The notes under the pieces: generated by a model
Told to the model about the DNA's origin: nothing
Databases searched by the model: none
What the model saw: the letters and a program-made list of their open reading frames with translations, nothing else
Position numbers and translations under genes: made by a program
Part shown: in pieces, positions 21,072 to 33,147 of the stretch
Layout of the letters: each line of letters begins with the position of its first letter
Position numbering within the stretch: the stretch's first letter is position 1
NCBI GenBank assembly: GCA_028583415.1
Contig: CM053267.1
Coordinates: 25,181,064 to 25,245,063 of the forward strand
Reading direction: 5' to 3'
DNA: 64,000 bases
DNA from: Protea cynaroides
Taxonomy: Eukaryota; Streptophyta; Magnoliopsida; Proteales; Proteaceae

Positions 21072-22858
21072 GTACAATAAATATAGCAGGGGTACCCGCC
21101 AGAGTCCTGTTTGACTCTGGGGCCACCCATTCCTTTGTGTCAGTATCATTCAGAAAAGGACTAGATCAACCCAAGACTTTGGAACCAAGTCTGTTAGTTC
21201 GATCCCCCATGGGAATGGAAGTGGAATTAGAAGAATATTATGGGCCTTACTCAGTACATATTGAAGGACGAGAGTTGGAAGCCAATCTAATCCAGCTTGA
21301 AATGTCAGATTTTGATGTCATTCTGGGAATGGACTGGTTATCTCAGCATTCAGCAAGCCTGTTATGTGCTGAGAAGAAGCTAGTGTTCAAGGACAATGAA
21401 GGAACGGAGTTCAACTTTAAAGGGACTAAGTTTCTTAGGAAGAGAAAGCCTATACTCTCAGCCTTAAAAGAAAGGAAGTGCTTAGAAAAGGGGGGAGTAG
21501 GATACCTCATATCAGTTGTGGATGTGACCGCTGACCTACCAAAAATAGAGGATATTGAGGTAGTACGGGAATTTCCTAATGTGTTTCCAGAAGTCCTACC
21601 CGGATTATCACCAGACAGGGCGACTGAGTTTGTGATATACCTCCTACCAGGGGTGGTGTCTGTGTCTAAAGCACCCTACAGGATGGCTCCTACAGAGTTG
21701 AAGGAGTTAAAAACTCAGTTGCAAGAATTATTAGACAAGGGATTCATAAGGCCGAGTATCTCACCTTGGGGAGCACCTATGCTTTTTGTCAAGAAGAAGG
21801 ATGGTAGCATACGTTTTTGTATGGACTATCGAGAGTTAAACAAGCTCACCATCAAGAATAGGTACCCACTACCTAGAATAGATGACTTGTTTGATCAACT
21901 GCAAGGTTCAAGTGTATTCTCAAAGATTGACTTGAGGTCAGGGTATCATCAACTCAAGATAAAGGAGGCAGACATTCCCAAGACAGCTTTTAGAACAAGA
22001 TATGGACACTATGAGTTTCTTGTGATGTCCTTTGGGTTGACCAATGCACCTACATCGTTTATGGAACTAATGAACCGAGTATTCCATGACATGTTAGACA
22101 CGTCAGTTATAGTATTCATAGATGATATTTTAGTATACTCCAAGGACAAGGAGACGCATGCATTGCACTTGAGAGCAACATTACAAAGACTAAGAAGAGA
22201 GAAGATCTATGCAAAGTTCAAGAAGTGTGAATTTTGGCTAGACGAAGTGGTCTTCTTGGGTCACGTGGTATCTGTGGAAGGAATTAAGGTGGACCCCAGT
22301 AAAATTTCAGCCATAGTAGGATGGGAGGCGCCGAAGACAGTTACTGAAATTCGTAGCTTCTTGGGCTTAGCTGGATATTACAGAAGGTTTGTGGAAGATT
22401 ATTCCAAGATTGCCGTTCCACTCACCAGGTTGACCAAGAAGGGAGAGAAGTTCGTATGGACCAAAAAATGTGAGAAATGCTTCCAGACACTGAAGTCAAA
22501 ACTGGTGTCAGCACCTATATTGACTATTCCTGCTCCAGGCCTTCCATTCACACTGTATACAGATGCTTCAGGTTTGGGACTGGGATGTGTGCTGATGCAA
22601 GGAGAACATGTGATAGCCTATGCATCAAGACAACTTAAGGAGCATGAGAAAAACTACCCTACCCATGACTTAGAATTGGCAGCAGTCATTCATGCTCTCA
22701 AGACTTGGAGGCATTACTTGTATGGTGAGAAATTTTAGATTAAGTCTGACCATAAAAGCCTGACATATCTTTTCACCCAAAAAGCCATGAACATGAGGCA
22801 GAGGAGGTGGTTAGAATTACTCAAGGATTACGACTGTGACATTCAGTACAATCCTGGA
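21072..22858 (+). pseudogene. pol: Outer chromovirus pol (protease, RT, partial RNase H), truncated
   Basis: Protease DSGATHSF near 21113; an ILGMDWL motif near 21325; reverse transcriptase with LPRIDDLFDQL, the FSKIDLRSGYHQ block and catalytic FIDDIL near 22117; RNase H with LYTDASGLGLG near 22552 and DLELAA near 22668. The frame is open from the intron to a TAG at 22736, then continues through SDHKSLTYLF and YDCDIQYNPG to about 22858, where homology ends. No integrase follows. Compared with the inner copy, this pol is well preserved over its 590 or so residues. Confidence 0.92.
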
Positions 22859-23486
22859 ATTAAAAATGGAAAAGAAGATATAAGTTATGAGATCTGATCG
22901 AGGCAGAGAGTATTATGGTAGGTATGATGAAACTGGTAGTAACCCTAGACCATTTGTAAAATACTTATAGGACTGTGGCATTGATGCTCAATACACTATG
23001 CCTAGTACCCTAGAACAGAACAATGTTACTGAAAGACGAAATCGTACTCTTATGGACATGGTGAAAAATATGGTAAGTAAGTCTAACTTACCAAACTTAT
23101 TGTGGGGGGATGCATTAAAGACTATAATGTACATCTTGAATAAAGTGCCAAGTAAATCAGTTCCAAAGACTCCTCATGAGTTGTGGAATGGTAGAAAATC
23201 GACTATTCATTATCTTCATGTTTAGGGATGCATAGCGGAAGCAAGATCCTGTAATCCTCAGATGAAGAAACTTGATCGCAAGACCATAAGTGGACATTTC
23301 ATTGGTTATCCAGAGAGATCAAAGGGATACAAATTCTATTGTTCATCTCATTCTACCAGAGTTATTGAGTCTGAACGAGCTGCTTTCTTTGAGGATGACT
23401 TTTGCCATCAGACTTCTCAGCCTCACATTTTTACTTTTGAAGAGGAACGGATTGTAGTTCCAATTCCTAGTTTTACTCCCTCATAG
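22859..23486 (+). pseudogene. Ty1/copia integrase fragment
   Basis: Abruptly follows the gypsy RNase H. Conserved copia integrase blocks: IRSDRGREYYG, then TLEQNNVTERRNRTLMDMVK (integrase core with the catalytic glutamate region) and LLWGDALKTIMYILNKVPSK, followed by GYPERSKGYKFYC (the segment between integrase and RT). Stops lie near 22968 and at 23223. There is no LTR, gag, protease or RT beside it. It is a truncated copy placed here by insertion, deletion or template switching. Confidence 0.85.
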
Positions 23487-25103
23487 ATGACTAAAGTGGC
23501 ATCCAAACCATCATCAACAATGAGATCTGGACAGCCATCGGAACCCTAATCAAGAGCCGTCTTGGTACACCACCAGTATTCCTGAAGTGTCTCACCCTTC
23601 TAGGTGAATATGGCAGTGATGACAGCAGTAGCATGGTCTTGTGTAGAGAAGATGTTGCAGGAGCAGCAGCAGAGAGAACCGCAGTTTGAATGGTCATGTA
23701 AAGGGAATCAGATATACCTTGAAGAAGATATAAAATAAATAATAAAAAAAATCAAAATGAACCTAAAAATCAATATCGTCTTCTTTAAGAAGCCCAATGG
23801 GCAAAAGCAAATCTCACCATCATGAACAACATTTGACAAGTTCACCTAGCAAATCCCTACTGGTCCATTAGATTCAGGGAGGAAAAAAAAAGGTTGGCTT
23901 TCTTTCGGAATCACTGAAACTAAAGTTATAGAATCTGAGGTCATTCACTTATTATTTATTGCAAAAAGAAAAAGAAAGAAAGAAGGAGAATTTCCTGCTC
24001 GCCAATGAAGAAATTGCCGGATTTGGGGTCACAAATTTCTATCGTGAATAGAGAATTTCCTACTCGCCAGTTGCCGCCTATGTATTAATGTTTTAAAGTT
24101 TCATTTTAATGTTTTAAAAAAAAGGGCAAATTAGTAACTTTATTTCATTTTAATGTTTTCAAGTTTTAAATAGAAAGGGTAGAAATGTCTACTCACGTAT
24201 TCAGTCAAATCTGTCAGTTAAATGGGGCCGGTTAGAATTTATGAAAACCATTGGATAGTAGATAGAATTTGACATCCTTTTTGGAGGTTAGATGAAAATT
24301 TTTTCTTTTGTTTTTCATTATTTGTACATGTATATATTTTTCCTTGAATGATAGTAAAGTAAGCCTTGAATGAGAGTAAAGGCAAACCTCGAATGATAAT
24401 AGAGGTAGTTTCATGTGTTGCCTTTCTCATTTTTTCCGAAGCTGTATTTATAAGTACACACAACTAGTAGAGTTACTCAGTTTGAGAACTTGGGCCAGTA
24501 TAATGGGATTTATGAATCCAATCCCATGATACTTCAGTGTGAGGTATCTATAGTGTGTTTCTATATGGAGTAGCTATTTTGGTAGTTTTAGTGGTAGTTT
24601 GCCATATCAAGAATGATTCCAGTGAGCTCCAAATGATGGAGTAGTTAATGACTTCAGTTAAAAGTCTGGACTAATTTGGAATTGACAGGTTTAATGGTCG
24701 AGACATGTAACTTTCATACCCTATCTTTTACACTATTTGTAGCCCAAAAGCAAGTAAGGGTGCAAGCACTTTGACGTGTAGTGTCCCACGTTGACTTAAG
24801 ACGTGATGACGCTTATGATTGGGTGTTTATGTTCTTACTTGGTCCAAGGGTGTATTGTTAAGGTGAGCTACTTTCAACACTTCCTATATGTGATCACAAT
24901 ATTTTTCTAATCCATGGTTGAAGCAATGTACAAATGCAGCCCAAGTGGGAGAATATAATGTTTTTATCACGTATGGGCTTGCACTAGACACTGTGTGGAT
25001 AGGATTAATGGAAGAATGTTGAATAGACGGCTGTGATTGGATGGTACCCTTTATGGGAGGGTTCCAATTAATCCACTTTAACATATAATTGCTTGAGGAC
25101 CTC
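23487..25103. other. Non-coding region, possible copia 3' end
   Basis: No recognised gene. A near-duplicate block, GAGAATTTCCTGCTCGCCA, occurs near 23986 and again near 24050. At 24937-24955, CAGCCCAAGTGGGAGAATA resembles a copia polypurine tract, so the 24958-25103 segment may be a stub of a copia 3' LTR cut by the repeat that starts at 25104. Confidence 0.35.
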
Positions 25104-25375
25104 TGTAAGCACCCCATTTTTGTCACCCTCAGCATAAGTGAACCAATATGACAAGTTTTCAGCTTTTAATCCAAAGGTTTGTAATTCGCTAATGAATCCC
25201 ATAGCAGAGTCATAGGCTATTACCTACTTGGATGTACAGGTCGTGAAATTATCTTCGAAATGAGATTTGAATCATCAAATTCTGACATTAAACAAGGAAG
25301 ATATCACAGTTTGAAAGTGCAAGGGCATTTACGTAATTATTGTATGATGCATGCATTATCATTTAAACTTCAAGT

Positions 25376-25935
25376 CATCATATCTTGGTCATCTAATATC
25401 AGAATCAGATGATTCAAAGGCCAATATTTCTCATTTTCAGTCATCTTCAAAGTGGACGTGAAAAATCCAGGACAAAGGTCACCGGTGGGCCCATGCAAGC
25501 TTTCATTTGCAAAATTATCGATAGAACTTCAAAGCTTTATATCTTTGTCGTTCTACATCGGATTCAGATGATTCCAAGGCCATTATTCTTCATTTGTAAT
25601 GTTTTACAAAATGGACATGAAAAATCTCAGGTAGAAGTCTCCGAAGGGTCCCATGCACAATTACACATGGAAATGGTCATTTAACCTTTGAAAATTCAAA
25701 TTTTGGTCACCCCAAATCCAAATAAGGTATTTTCAGTTTCATTATGTTCCATTTTTAGTACTCTACAAAGTGGACATGAAGGATTTCTGATAGAAGTCTC
25801 TAAAGGATCCCATGCAGAATGGTCAGCCAAATTATCGATAATTGACTTGTTTAAACTTCAGAAATTCATAAGTTGGCCATTTTATTTCCAAATGAGGTGA
25901 TTTAAGTTCCAATATTCCTCATTTTTAGTGTTCTA
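25376..25935 (+). repeat. Degenerate tandem repeat, about 160 bp x 3.5
   Basis: Units share the sequence of events CCAATATTCCTCATTTT, GTGGACATGAAAAAT, AGAAGTCTC and GGTCCCATGCA. Four successive copies are diverged from each other by many substitutions. Confidence 0.7.
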
Positions 25936-26118
25936 TAAAGTAAACGTAGAAAATTTAGAATAATGGCTATCAAAAAATTCTATATGGAATGGTGGTAGAA
26001 ATGGACTATGAATGTCAACCTTGGTCCAAACCAGCTTAATTCAGCTTAGTTTAACTTAGCCCGACCCAGCTCAGACCAATCAAGACCAAATCACGTCAGC
26101 CCATATGCATGTATTTCT

Positions 26119-26119
<1 letters not shown>

Positions 26120-26155
<36 letters not shown>
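26120..26155. repeat. (TA)n microsatellite
   Basis: About 18 TA dinucleotides, directly before the purine tract. Confidence 0.95.
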
Positions 26156-26156
<1 letters not shown>

Positions 26157-26160
<4 letters not shown>

Positions 26161-26835
26161 GAGAAGAGAGAGGCTTTCTAGAAGAAGCCATGGAAAAGAG
26201 AGTGAGAGAAGAAGAAAAGGAAGGAAAGAGGAAGGAAAGAAAAAAATTTAAAATGTTTTCTAGATCTAGAAAACGTGAAAAGAGAGGGAGAAGGAAGAGA
26301 GAAGAAGAAAGAAAAGGAAAGAAGAAGAAAAGGAAGGAAGAGAGAAGAAGAGAGAGGAGAGGATTTTCAGAAGAAGAAAAGAGAAAAAAAAAACATGGGA
26401 AAGAGAAGAAAAGAAAGAAAAAAAATGGAAAGAAAGGATTTTCTAGAAGAAAAAGAAGAAAAGGAAGGAAGAGAGAAGAAGGAAAAAAGAGGAGAAGGAA
26501 GGAAGAGAGAAGAGGAGAGAGAGAGAGAGAGGGAGAAGAAAAAGGAAGGAAGAGAAGAAAGGAAAGAAGAAAAAAGGAAAATTTTTTTTCTAAAAGAAGA
26601 AAAGGAAAGAAGGATCTTCTAGAAGAGGAGAGAAAAGCATAAATAGGCCAAGAGAAAGAGAGAAGGATCCTCTTTTTCAGACCACAAGGAGAGAGAGGAT
26701 GTGAGTGAGAGAGAAAAACATGAGAGAGGGAGAAAGAAAGAGAGAAGAAGAAGAGAAAAGAAAGAAAAGAGAAGAAGAAAAGAAAGAAAGAGAAGAGAGA
26801 GAGAGAAGCAGAGAAAAGGAGAAGGAGGATTCTCT
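26157..26835 (+). repeat. 680-bp polypurine (GA-rich) tract
   Basis: Almost every base is A or G on the + strand, made of irregular GAAGAAAAGG, AGGAAGAG and GAGAGA motifs, with few pyrimidines (for example TTTTCTAGA near 26440). The open frames on both strands here are products of the base bias, not genes. The inverted copy at 44300-44380 has a much shorter pyrimidine run at the equivalent place. Confidence 0.92.
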
Positions 26836-28767
26836 TTAAGAGCTTGATATGATCTCCAAACATCCTACATCGACGGTTTCACTCCATTTGAGCACAAGAT
26901 TAGTACCTTAAACAAATTTAGAGGTCTTTAGAATGCTCGAATATCAAATGTGCTTGAAAAAGACTAATTTCCATGAAATCTCGATTAAGAATGCTCTATT
27001 ACATGTATATTAATGTTAGGATGCTTCTATCTAGCATTTTTTATGAATGATAATTTTTCTAAACTACTCAATGATGAAGTTTTGAATACTATATGATGAT
27101 GTTTGATGTTTTTGACAAGTTTCATAAAGTGATTTTCTAATATGAAATTTCTAGATTTAGGATCCAAACTTAGGACGTGCATCACATGTAGTTTTTCTTA
27201 GATTTTGAAGCCCAAATTTTTATGGGAGTCTCTATGATATGTTATAAGACTATCCTAGAAATTTCATTCCATTTGGAATTGGAAAAGTATATCAAAAAAT
27301 TCATCTTTGACATTGCTATTTTATTCAGATATAATGCAATCCTCTATCAGAAAATCTCTAGAAAAGGGTCTTATGATCATAATCAGGAAATCAAATTCAT
27401 ATAAACTTTTTAGATATGAAAGTCTTCTAAAAAATGGCACTAGTTTCATATTTGTTTTATTTTTTATTGAATTGATATCAATTTTTAAGTACATAGTGCT
27501 CTAATTTTGAATCTGTCAGGATGTACTGATTTGCATGATTGAAAATGATCATTTTTCACAAAGAAGATATGTGGTTTTCATTTGTTTTTCTTGATGAAAT
27601 TTTAGATCAGACAGTTATCTACATGGACATATGTCTGAATTTAATTTTTATTAAGTATAAGATTTTATTTGGAATTTATGGTGCAACTGGTCAAAAATCT
27701 GGAACAAAATTGACCAATGCACATGTCCGGTCTTAGGGCATATCTTTGACCTATTTTTGCTCTCTGTTGGGATTCGACCATTTCAGATGAAATATAACAT
27801 GTTGAGTCATCTTTCTGTAGAAAAAAATTGAGCTTGATTTGAGTTACAGAAGACCTATGTATGGTCATTCTTGTGTAGTATGACAGAATCTGAAAGCAGT
27901 TCATATTTCTATTTTCTGAAACCTTGTGTCACAATTTTGATAGTTTTGAGTCATTAATCTTTCCAAATATCTTCATAAAAATTAAAATTTTTCAAAGAAC
28001 ATTGAACATATGTTTTTGATAATTTTACACTTTTCAAAAAAAAATTTCATTGATGTCTCATTCATTGTAACATACAATTGATTGTTTGAGTAAATTCCAC
28101 CATATTTGGATAAATGGCTATATTTGGAGCATTCATATGCTTTGTTTGGATTATGCATACCATATTTTTCATATTTCATGTGTTTCTATATTTGGTAGAA
28201 TAAATATATGTTTACCATATTTAGTAAAATCTTAATAATTACCATTTTTAAGTCTTACTATGCTTAGAAAATAGCACATAAGACTTTATCTTTTTGGATG
28301 ATTCATGCCATATTTGCATTCTATGTTTGGTACTTGCCATATTGATATATAGATGGATATATTGATTTCTTGCCATATTAGATTTTGTCATGCTTAAAAG
28401 ATAGCATATTTGATCTTGTCATATATGTTCTTGCCTTATTTACAATGCATGCCATATTAGAGAGATTTTCATAATCTTACTATATGTGAATTTCTTGCCA
28501 TAAATGTGTTATATGCCATATTTAGATAAAATATTTATTTTTGACAATAATTTAATTTATGCAACATCCTAGTCGAACTGCCATATCTGTACACCTAGCA
28601 AACATATTAGGCGTGGGGACGTGCATTTAGACACCCACATTCTTGAGAAGGGCATAATGGGAAATAATAAAAAACCTTAATAAAAAAAGAGAATGTTTTG
28701 CCAAACTTTTCAAAATTAAAACTTAGGATGAAAAGGGTAACTCAGGACGATTTTCACCTCTCAGTAA

Positions 28768-28862
28768 ACCCTAAACCTAGAATAGGTTCTCAATCCTAAA
28801 CCTATAATAGGTTCTAAACCCTAAACCTAGAACATGTTCTCACATTCTAACCTAGAATAGGC
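28768..28862 (+). repeat. Short tandem repeat, CCTAAACCTAGAATAGGTTCT type
   Basis: Four diverged units of about 28-30 bp, each with CTAAACCTA and ATAGGTTCT. Confidence 0.8.
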
Positions 28863-28869
28863 TATCCAG

Positions 28870-29133
28870 CCCGAACTATGTGGATTCTGATTCCTAGGTC
28901 AAACCCTAGGATACGTAGGCCATTTGGGAGAATCTCAAATTCGGATCCACACCTTAGTCCACTTGGACTATCCATAGATCCACTAGGATATCCACCCATC
29001 ACCCGAACTACACGGATTCTGATTCCTAGGGCAAACCCTAGGATACATATGCTATTTGGGAGAATCCCAAATTTGGATCCACACCTTAGTCCACTTAGAC
29101 TATCCATAGATCCACTAGGATATCCATCCATTT
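28870..29133 (+). repeat. 132-bp tandem duplication
   Basis: Two units starting CCCGAACTA at 28870 and 29002, each running through GGATTCTGATTCCTAGG, CACACCTTAGTCCACTT and GATCCACTAGGATATCCA, with few differences. Confidence 0.92.
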
Positions 29134-29260
29134 TAACCCAAATAGGGTTATCCATCCATTTTAACCCAAATAGGGTTATCCACATTTTGACCCAAAAGGG
29201 TTATCTACATTTTTGACCCATAAAGGGTTATCCACATATTTTAACCCAGAAAGGGTTATT
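29122..29260 (+). repeat. Minisatellite, 25-28 bp x 5
   Basis: Five units of the type CCATTTTAACCCAAATAGGG followed by TTAT. The first two are identical; the others vary in length. Confidence 0.9.
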
Positions 29261-30000
29261 CATTCTTAGATCCACTAGGACTATCTATCAGTTTGCATGG
29301 ACCATCCAGATCCTAACCCATAGGGTTTCTCATCCTTTCAAGCATAAACTTCAACTTGAACAATGAATAATCATGCACAAGCATAAATCACATCCATAAA
29401 CTTTAATTACACTTGAACTACGATGGTGAACCTGATTTTTGGAATAATTTCGTGATACGTAGGCAATCTGATGGATACAGATTCGATTCAATGATATCAA
29501 ACCACTTGGCTTGGTTCGGTTTAATAGATAGAGTCTAACATAGGAAAGGTATAGGAGACCGATTTTGATCGGGCGGTTTGGGTGCCTAACCCCTTCTCAT
29601 AACCATAACCTGACGCTTACCCAATCTCTGATGGACCAGAAATCCAATCTAAGGGTCATGAGTCAATTGAAATCTTACCTTGGGGTGAGATTTCACATTT
29701 ATAAGGTCCTAAACCTTAATCTAGGTGGCGACTTCCAAAATTTTCAATCTTTGTCCTCACAACCTCCTGGTAATTTGGTCCGATTATAGGAAGGACCAAA
29801 TTACCCTTCTTAACAGGGTTGGTCCTTGCTCCTTGTTTTTATATAGATAGCCGATCCCCATTATTGGCTATCATTCATCATATACTGAAAAGGGAGCAGA
29901 TAAGACTAACAAAGAAATTGGCTGACTGACTGACATTGGACTGCTTATAAAGCTGGTGGAATCTCTCCTACAAACTATATGGATCCGGGTATGTTTTTTT

Positions 30001-30949
30001 AATTTGATTCAAGGTTAATATTTTTCTTACGTAATTCATAAATAACCATCATAAATTTAATGCACTGATATATCGTTAGGGAGTATTGATATCTCTTTTT
30101 GGGCATGTCTCTTGGAGATAACTTTTGGTGATGTCTCTTCTTCTTATATATATATAAACATATGGTGATGTCTCTTCTTTTATATATATAAAAACATATT
30201 GAACCCAATTCTCTAACAAGGCTAGCAGATTTTCAATCAAATTTTTTTTCTTCTGTTTTTTAAGTTATTCATTATTGGCTTTGCTTGTTTTTATCAATTG
30301 AGCATAACCTTGAAATTCCCCAAGGGGTTTATTGTAGGCGAGTGAGTACATGACTACTCCTGGTAGCCTACTATGTTGTTGTAAATTGGAGGCCAATTTG
30401 CACACAAACCGGTTACACCAAAAGGGTATTTATGGTCTTAAGGAAGTTTCCGTTGGCACAACTCAGCCTATAACATGATGGATTACTTCTCAATTGCAAA
30501 TAGAGATGCGCTTCCTTGAGAGACAGATAAATTATTTTATTCCCCTTCGCATATATAATTTGGATGTATATATGATTGATCTTTCAGACCATGCAGGATC
30601 ATCAGGTGTGTGCTTTCATATAAGATATGTTAATAGAATGCAATAGACAGATAAACCAGACTGTAGAAGATAACATGTTAGGACGCTCAACACCACATGT
30701 TGCATGCTTAGTAATGAGATGTATCCATGACATAAAATTTAGTTTTACAATATAGTTTCACATTCAAAATATAGATGATATAATTCATTCAAAGTCTAAG
30801 TTAAATAGAACAAAGATAACAAAATTAAACCGAAATTTCTAGACAAACTATTAATAAGAATTTAGGGAAAGAAATGCAACCAATGTTTCAACGATCATCC
30901 ATATAATAATGAAACTAGTGACAAACTAAACAACTTAACTAGATTTTAG
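30001..30949. other. AT-rich region, no gene recognised
   Basis: A 35-bp direct repeat (TGGTGATGTCTCTTCTT followed by a TATATA run) occurs at about 30127 and 30163. By position, 30590-30949 should be 3' untranslated or LTR sequence of the - strand copia remnant that starts next, but I cannot match it to a partner LTR. Confidence 0.4.
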
Positions 30950-31134
30950 TTCTTCATAATAGGATGGTGGATAAAGGCTTTGTAAAAATATCCGCCAATT
31001 GATCCTTGGTAGAAAATTACTTTACATCCAACTGCTGTTGAACTACTAAGTGTCTAACAAAGTGAAAATCCACTTCTATATGCAATTGAAGAATACTAGT
31101 ATGTGATAAATCTCCAAATGTGGTCTGTAGAGCT
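30950..31134 (-). pseudogene. Ty1/copia RNase H C-terminus (- strand remnant)
   Basis: The - strand reads LHIEVDFHFVRHLVVQQQLD, a stop, then FSTKDQLADIFTKPLS, the conserved end of copia RNase H. It ends abruptly at 31134 at the LTR of the + strand copia element. The rest of this remnant's RT is absent: across the insertion, at 40677, the same strand continues with gag, not RT. Confidence 0.85.
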
Positions 31135-31646
31135 ATTGTATAAAAGTCAAACTATTAAAAGTTTCAAAAAAAATTTCAAAATGAAAATTCAAATTTTCAA
31201 TTTTTGTTTTGGTGGGAAAACTTTTAAGTTTTGTTTTGAGTTGGTTAAGCAAGTAGGGATTTTTAATCTTACATTGTTTGGGGACCATTGAGAGGAGAAG
31301 TATATAAGTAAAAGGTGTTTCAATACATCTTGAGCCCTTAAAAGAAAGTCTCCCTCTTAAGGGAGGTATTTGGGGGTCTCGAGTTGCCTTTAACTCGCAC
31401 GACGAGCCGAGCCTAACCGAGGCAAGAACGCGGATGTGTCCCTACGTAGATACCCTTTTGGAAGGACACCTATGGTAGTGTCCATACCCATTCGTACATG
31501 TACTTATATGTAGGGAGGTATCCCTACGTATAAGAGGGTACGATTTGGACTGTTGATCTAAGCACCCTTAGATCGAATGCATCTGGGCCATCCAATCTAA
31601 TGGACATGCCCCCTCTTATGGACCCCTTGAAAGGGCACGAGTCCTT

Positions 31647-31654
31647 TATAAATA
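31647..31654 (+). promoter_or_regulatory. TATA box of copia 5' LTR
   Basis: TATAAATAGAGGACG, kept in the 3' LTR at about 40191. The promoter of the element. Confidence 0.65.
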
Positions 31655-31704
31655 GAGGACGTTGCCAAGGCTTTATCATCCAAAATTCGATCCAGAGTTC
31701 ATTC

Positions 31705-31708
<4 letters not shown>

Positions 31709-31746
<38 letters not shown>
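31709..31746 (+). repeat. (CT)n microsatellite in the LTR leader
   Basis: About 19 CT dinucleotides downstream of the LTR TATA box. The partner LTR has only an irregular CT-rich stretch there. Confidence 0.9.
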
Positions 31747-31749
<3 letters not shown>

Positions 31750-32165
31750 CCAAATTCTCTTTAGACACTACTGAGCCCACTCTATTTTCCTGATTGTTGA
31801 TCTAAGCAGTCAGTTCTTCAGATGTGGTCTAGTTTTTGTGTGCATATAATTGGGAGGGCCGTTAAGGGTAGTTTCATCTTGGAGGTTGATTCATAAGAAC
31901 CCATTGCATTAGAGGGGGTAAATGCAATCTTAAGGAGAGTGTTTATACACGACGTAACCCATCCATTTCTTCAATCCGTTTTCATACTGTGAGTGCCAAT
32001 TTTATTATCATTCTGATTTATATGATAGTTATTACTTATTCATATAATATACATACTGTTGAGCGATTCGTATCAATCCCTTTATTAAGATAATTAAGTC
32101 TTAAACAATACTTTTATTGCTGTTTTTCCTATAGGGCTTAAGATTATAATTTTGTTTGAGACTTC

Positions 32166-32620
32166 ATGACTACTGCTGAATCTGGTCTGACAACCATTGT
32201 GGTTCCTGCAATGGGGAAGCCTCGGTTTGTGACTAAATTTGATAGTATAGAACCATTTAATGGTTCCAACTACAAAAGGTAGAAGCAAATGATGCATTTT
32301 CCTTCCTATTTTTTCCTTTACTGAACCCATGCCAGAAGAATTCGAGGGCATTGAAATTTGAAATTAAGTCTAAGATGGTGGCATGGGTGGAAGTTGACTA
32401 CCAATGCAAGAACCGAATCCTCAACTCCATGATTAATGATCTTTATAATGTGTATGCTTTGTATGAGTATGCTTATACTATTTGGAATGCTTTGGACAAG
32501 AAACATCCATTGGATGATGCTGGTACCAAGATGTATGTAACTGTAAATTTTTTGAATTTTAATATGAAAGATGATATAAATCTGTCTATGTAAATTGATA
32601 TATTTTAAGTTTTGATTACT
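32166..32620 (+). pseudogene. gag: Copia gag, N-terminal and capsid part
   Basis: Starts MTTAESGLTTIVVPAMGKP at 32166, then FNGSNYK, the copia gag motif before the conserved tryptophan (here a stop, near 32280). A second frame from 32351 keeps VEVDYQCKNRILNSM and AYTIWNALDKKH, the UBN2-type capsid blocks. Frameshifts and stops break it. It would form the particle coat. Confidence 0.8.
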
Positions 32621-32882
32621 AACCTTGTGAAAGAAGGGATTACCTTACTTGATTGGCCACTTTGATTGAAAAATTACCCCCTTTATGGAATGACTTCAGG
32701 TCATAGGTGAAACATAAGTTGAAAGACTGGACTCTGGAACACAAAATTTTATGGATCAAAATTGGAAAAAAAAAACCGTGGAAAGGATAAGGTGGAAAAA
32801 AAACCAAGGAATTAAAATCCAAGGCAAACCTTGTTAAGTCTGGAAAAGGGGAAAAAATTAGAAGTCCAAGAAGTTCCTTCGG

Positions 32883-33147
32883 ATGAAGAAGGATACTGAA
32901 TTCAAGAAGGCTAAAGGGGCTTGCTTTATTTGTGGAAAGCTAGGGCACTTTAAGAAGGATTATCAGATTTTCAAGAAGAAACAGGGCAGTGACAAAACCA
33001 AGGTGAACCTCACTGAAGAGGATCTGATTGCAACAGTTGCAATTGAGATAAATTTGGTGGAAAAAACCAAGGAGAAGGTTATTGACACTGGTGTTGATGC
33101 TACCAAAGTTGGGCTGGCTGACGTGTCTCATCTCCTGCAAGAAAGTG
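32883..33147 (+). pseudogene. Copia gag zinc knuckle region
   Basis: CFICGKLGHFKKDY at about 32922-32963 is a CX2CX4HX4C knuckle in which the last cysteine is a tyrosine, so metal binding should be lost. A Lys-rich stretch precedes it and a Glu-rich linker follows. The frame is cut by the insertion at 33148. Confidence 0.8.

Larger units (their letters stand above)
4790..22858 (+). mobile_element. Outer Ty3/gypsy chromovirus, truncated, split by a nested relative
   Basis: Order on the + strand: 5' LTR (4790-6339 plus 18374-19014, interrupted by the inner element), initiator-Met primer binding site, an antisense ORF remnant, gag, a short intron, protease, reverse transcriptase and part of RNase H. 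The sequence stops matching gypsy at about 22858, inside RNase H, so integrase and the 3' LTR are missing. The flank before the LTR is TCCAA, but no second copy is available to confirm a target duplication. Lineage is inferred from close similarity to the inner element, which retains a chromodomain-like end. Confidence 0.85.
25104..30000 (+). repeat. Long non-coding LTR-like repeat, copy 1 (+)
   Basis: Starts TGTAAGCACCCCATTTTTG, a typical plant LTR start, after ACCTC. It holds in order: 160-bp degenerate repeats, a TA run, a 680-bp purine tract, AT-rich sequence, a conserved block AGGCGTGGGGACGTGCATTT near 28610, minisatellites, GGGTGCCTAACCCCTTCTC near 29580 and CTAGGTGGCGACTTCC near 29721. 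An inverted copy with the same order occupies 41150-44490, and part of a third lies at 63215-64000. The right boundary is uncertain: I see no primer binding site or target duplication. Confidence 0.55.
31137..32133 (+). repeat. Copia 5' LTR
   Basis: 997 bp starting TGTATAAAAGTCAAAC and ending TTTTTCCTATA (CA altered to TA). TATAAATA at 31647-31654. Contains a longer (CT)n tract (31709-31746) than its partner. Confidence 0.92.

Noticed and set aside
26109..26863. Long overlapping open frames on both strands rich in Lys/Glu/Arg or Ser/Phe/Leu
   Set aside because: They come from the purine tract: pure purine codons cannot form TAA or TAG easily, so open frames are expected by composition. No domain or signal is present.
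29122..29260. Spaced repeats considered as a CRISPR array
   Set aside because: Units are contiguous with no unique spacers, and the DNA is a plant nuclear genome. The same holds for 41800-42270 and 46358-46517.
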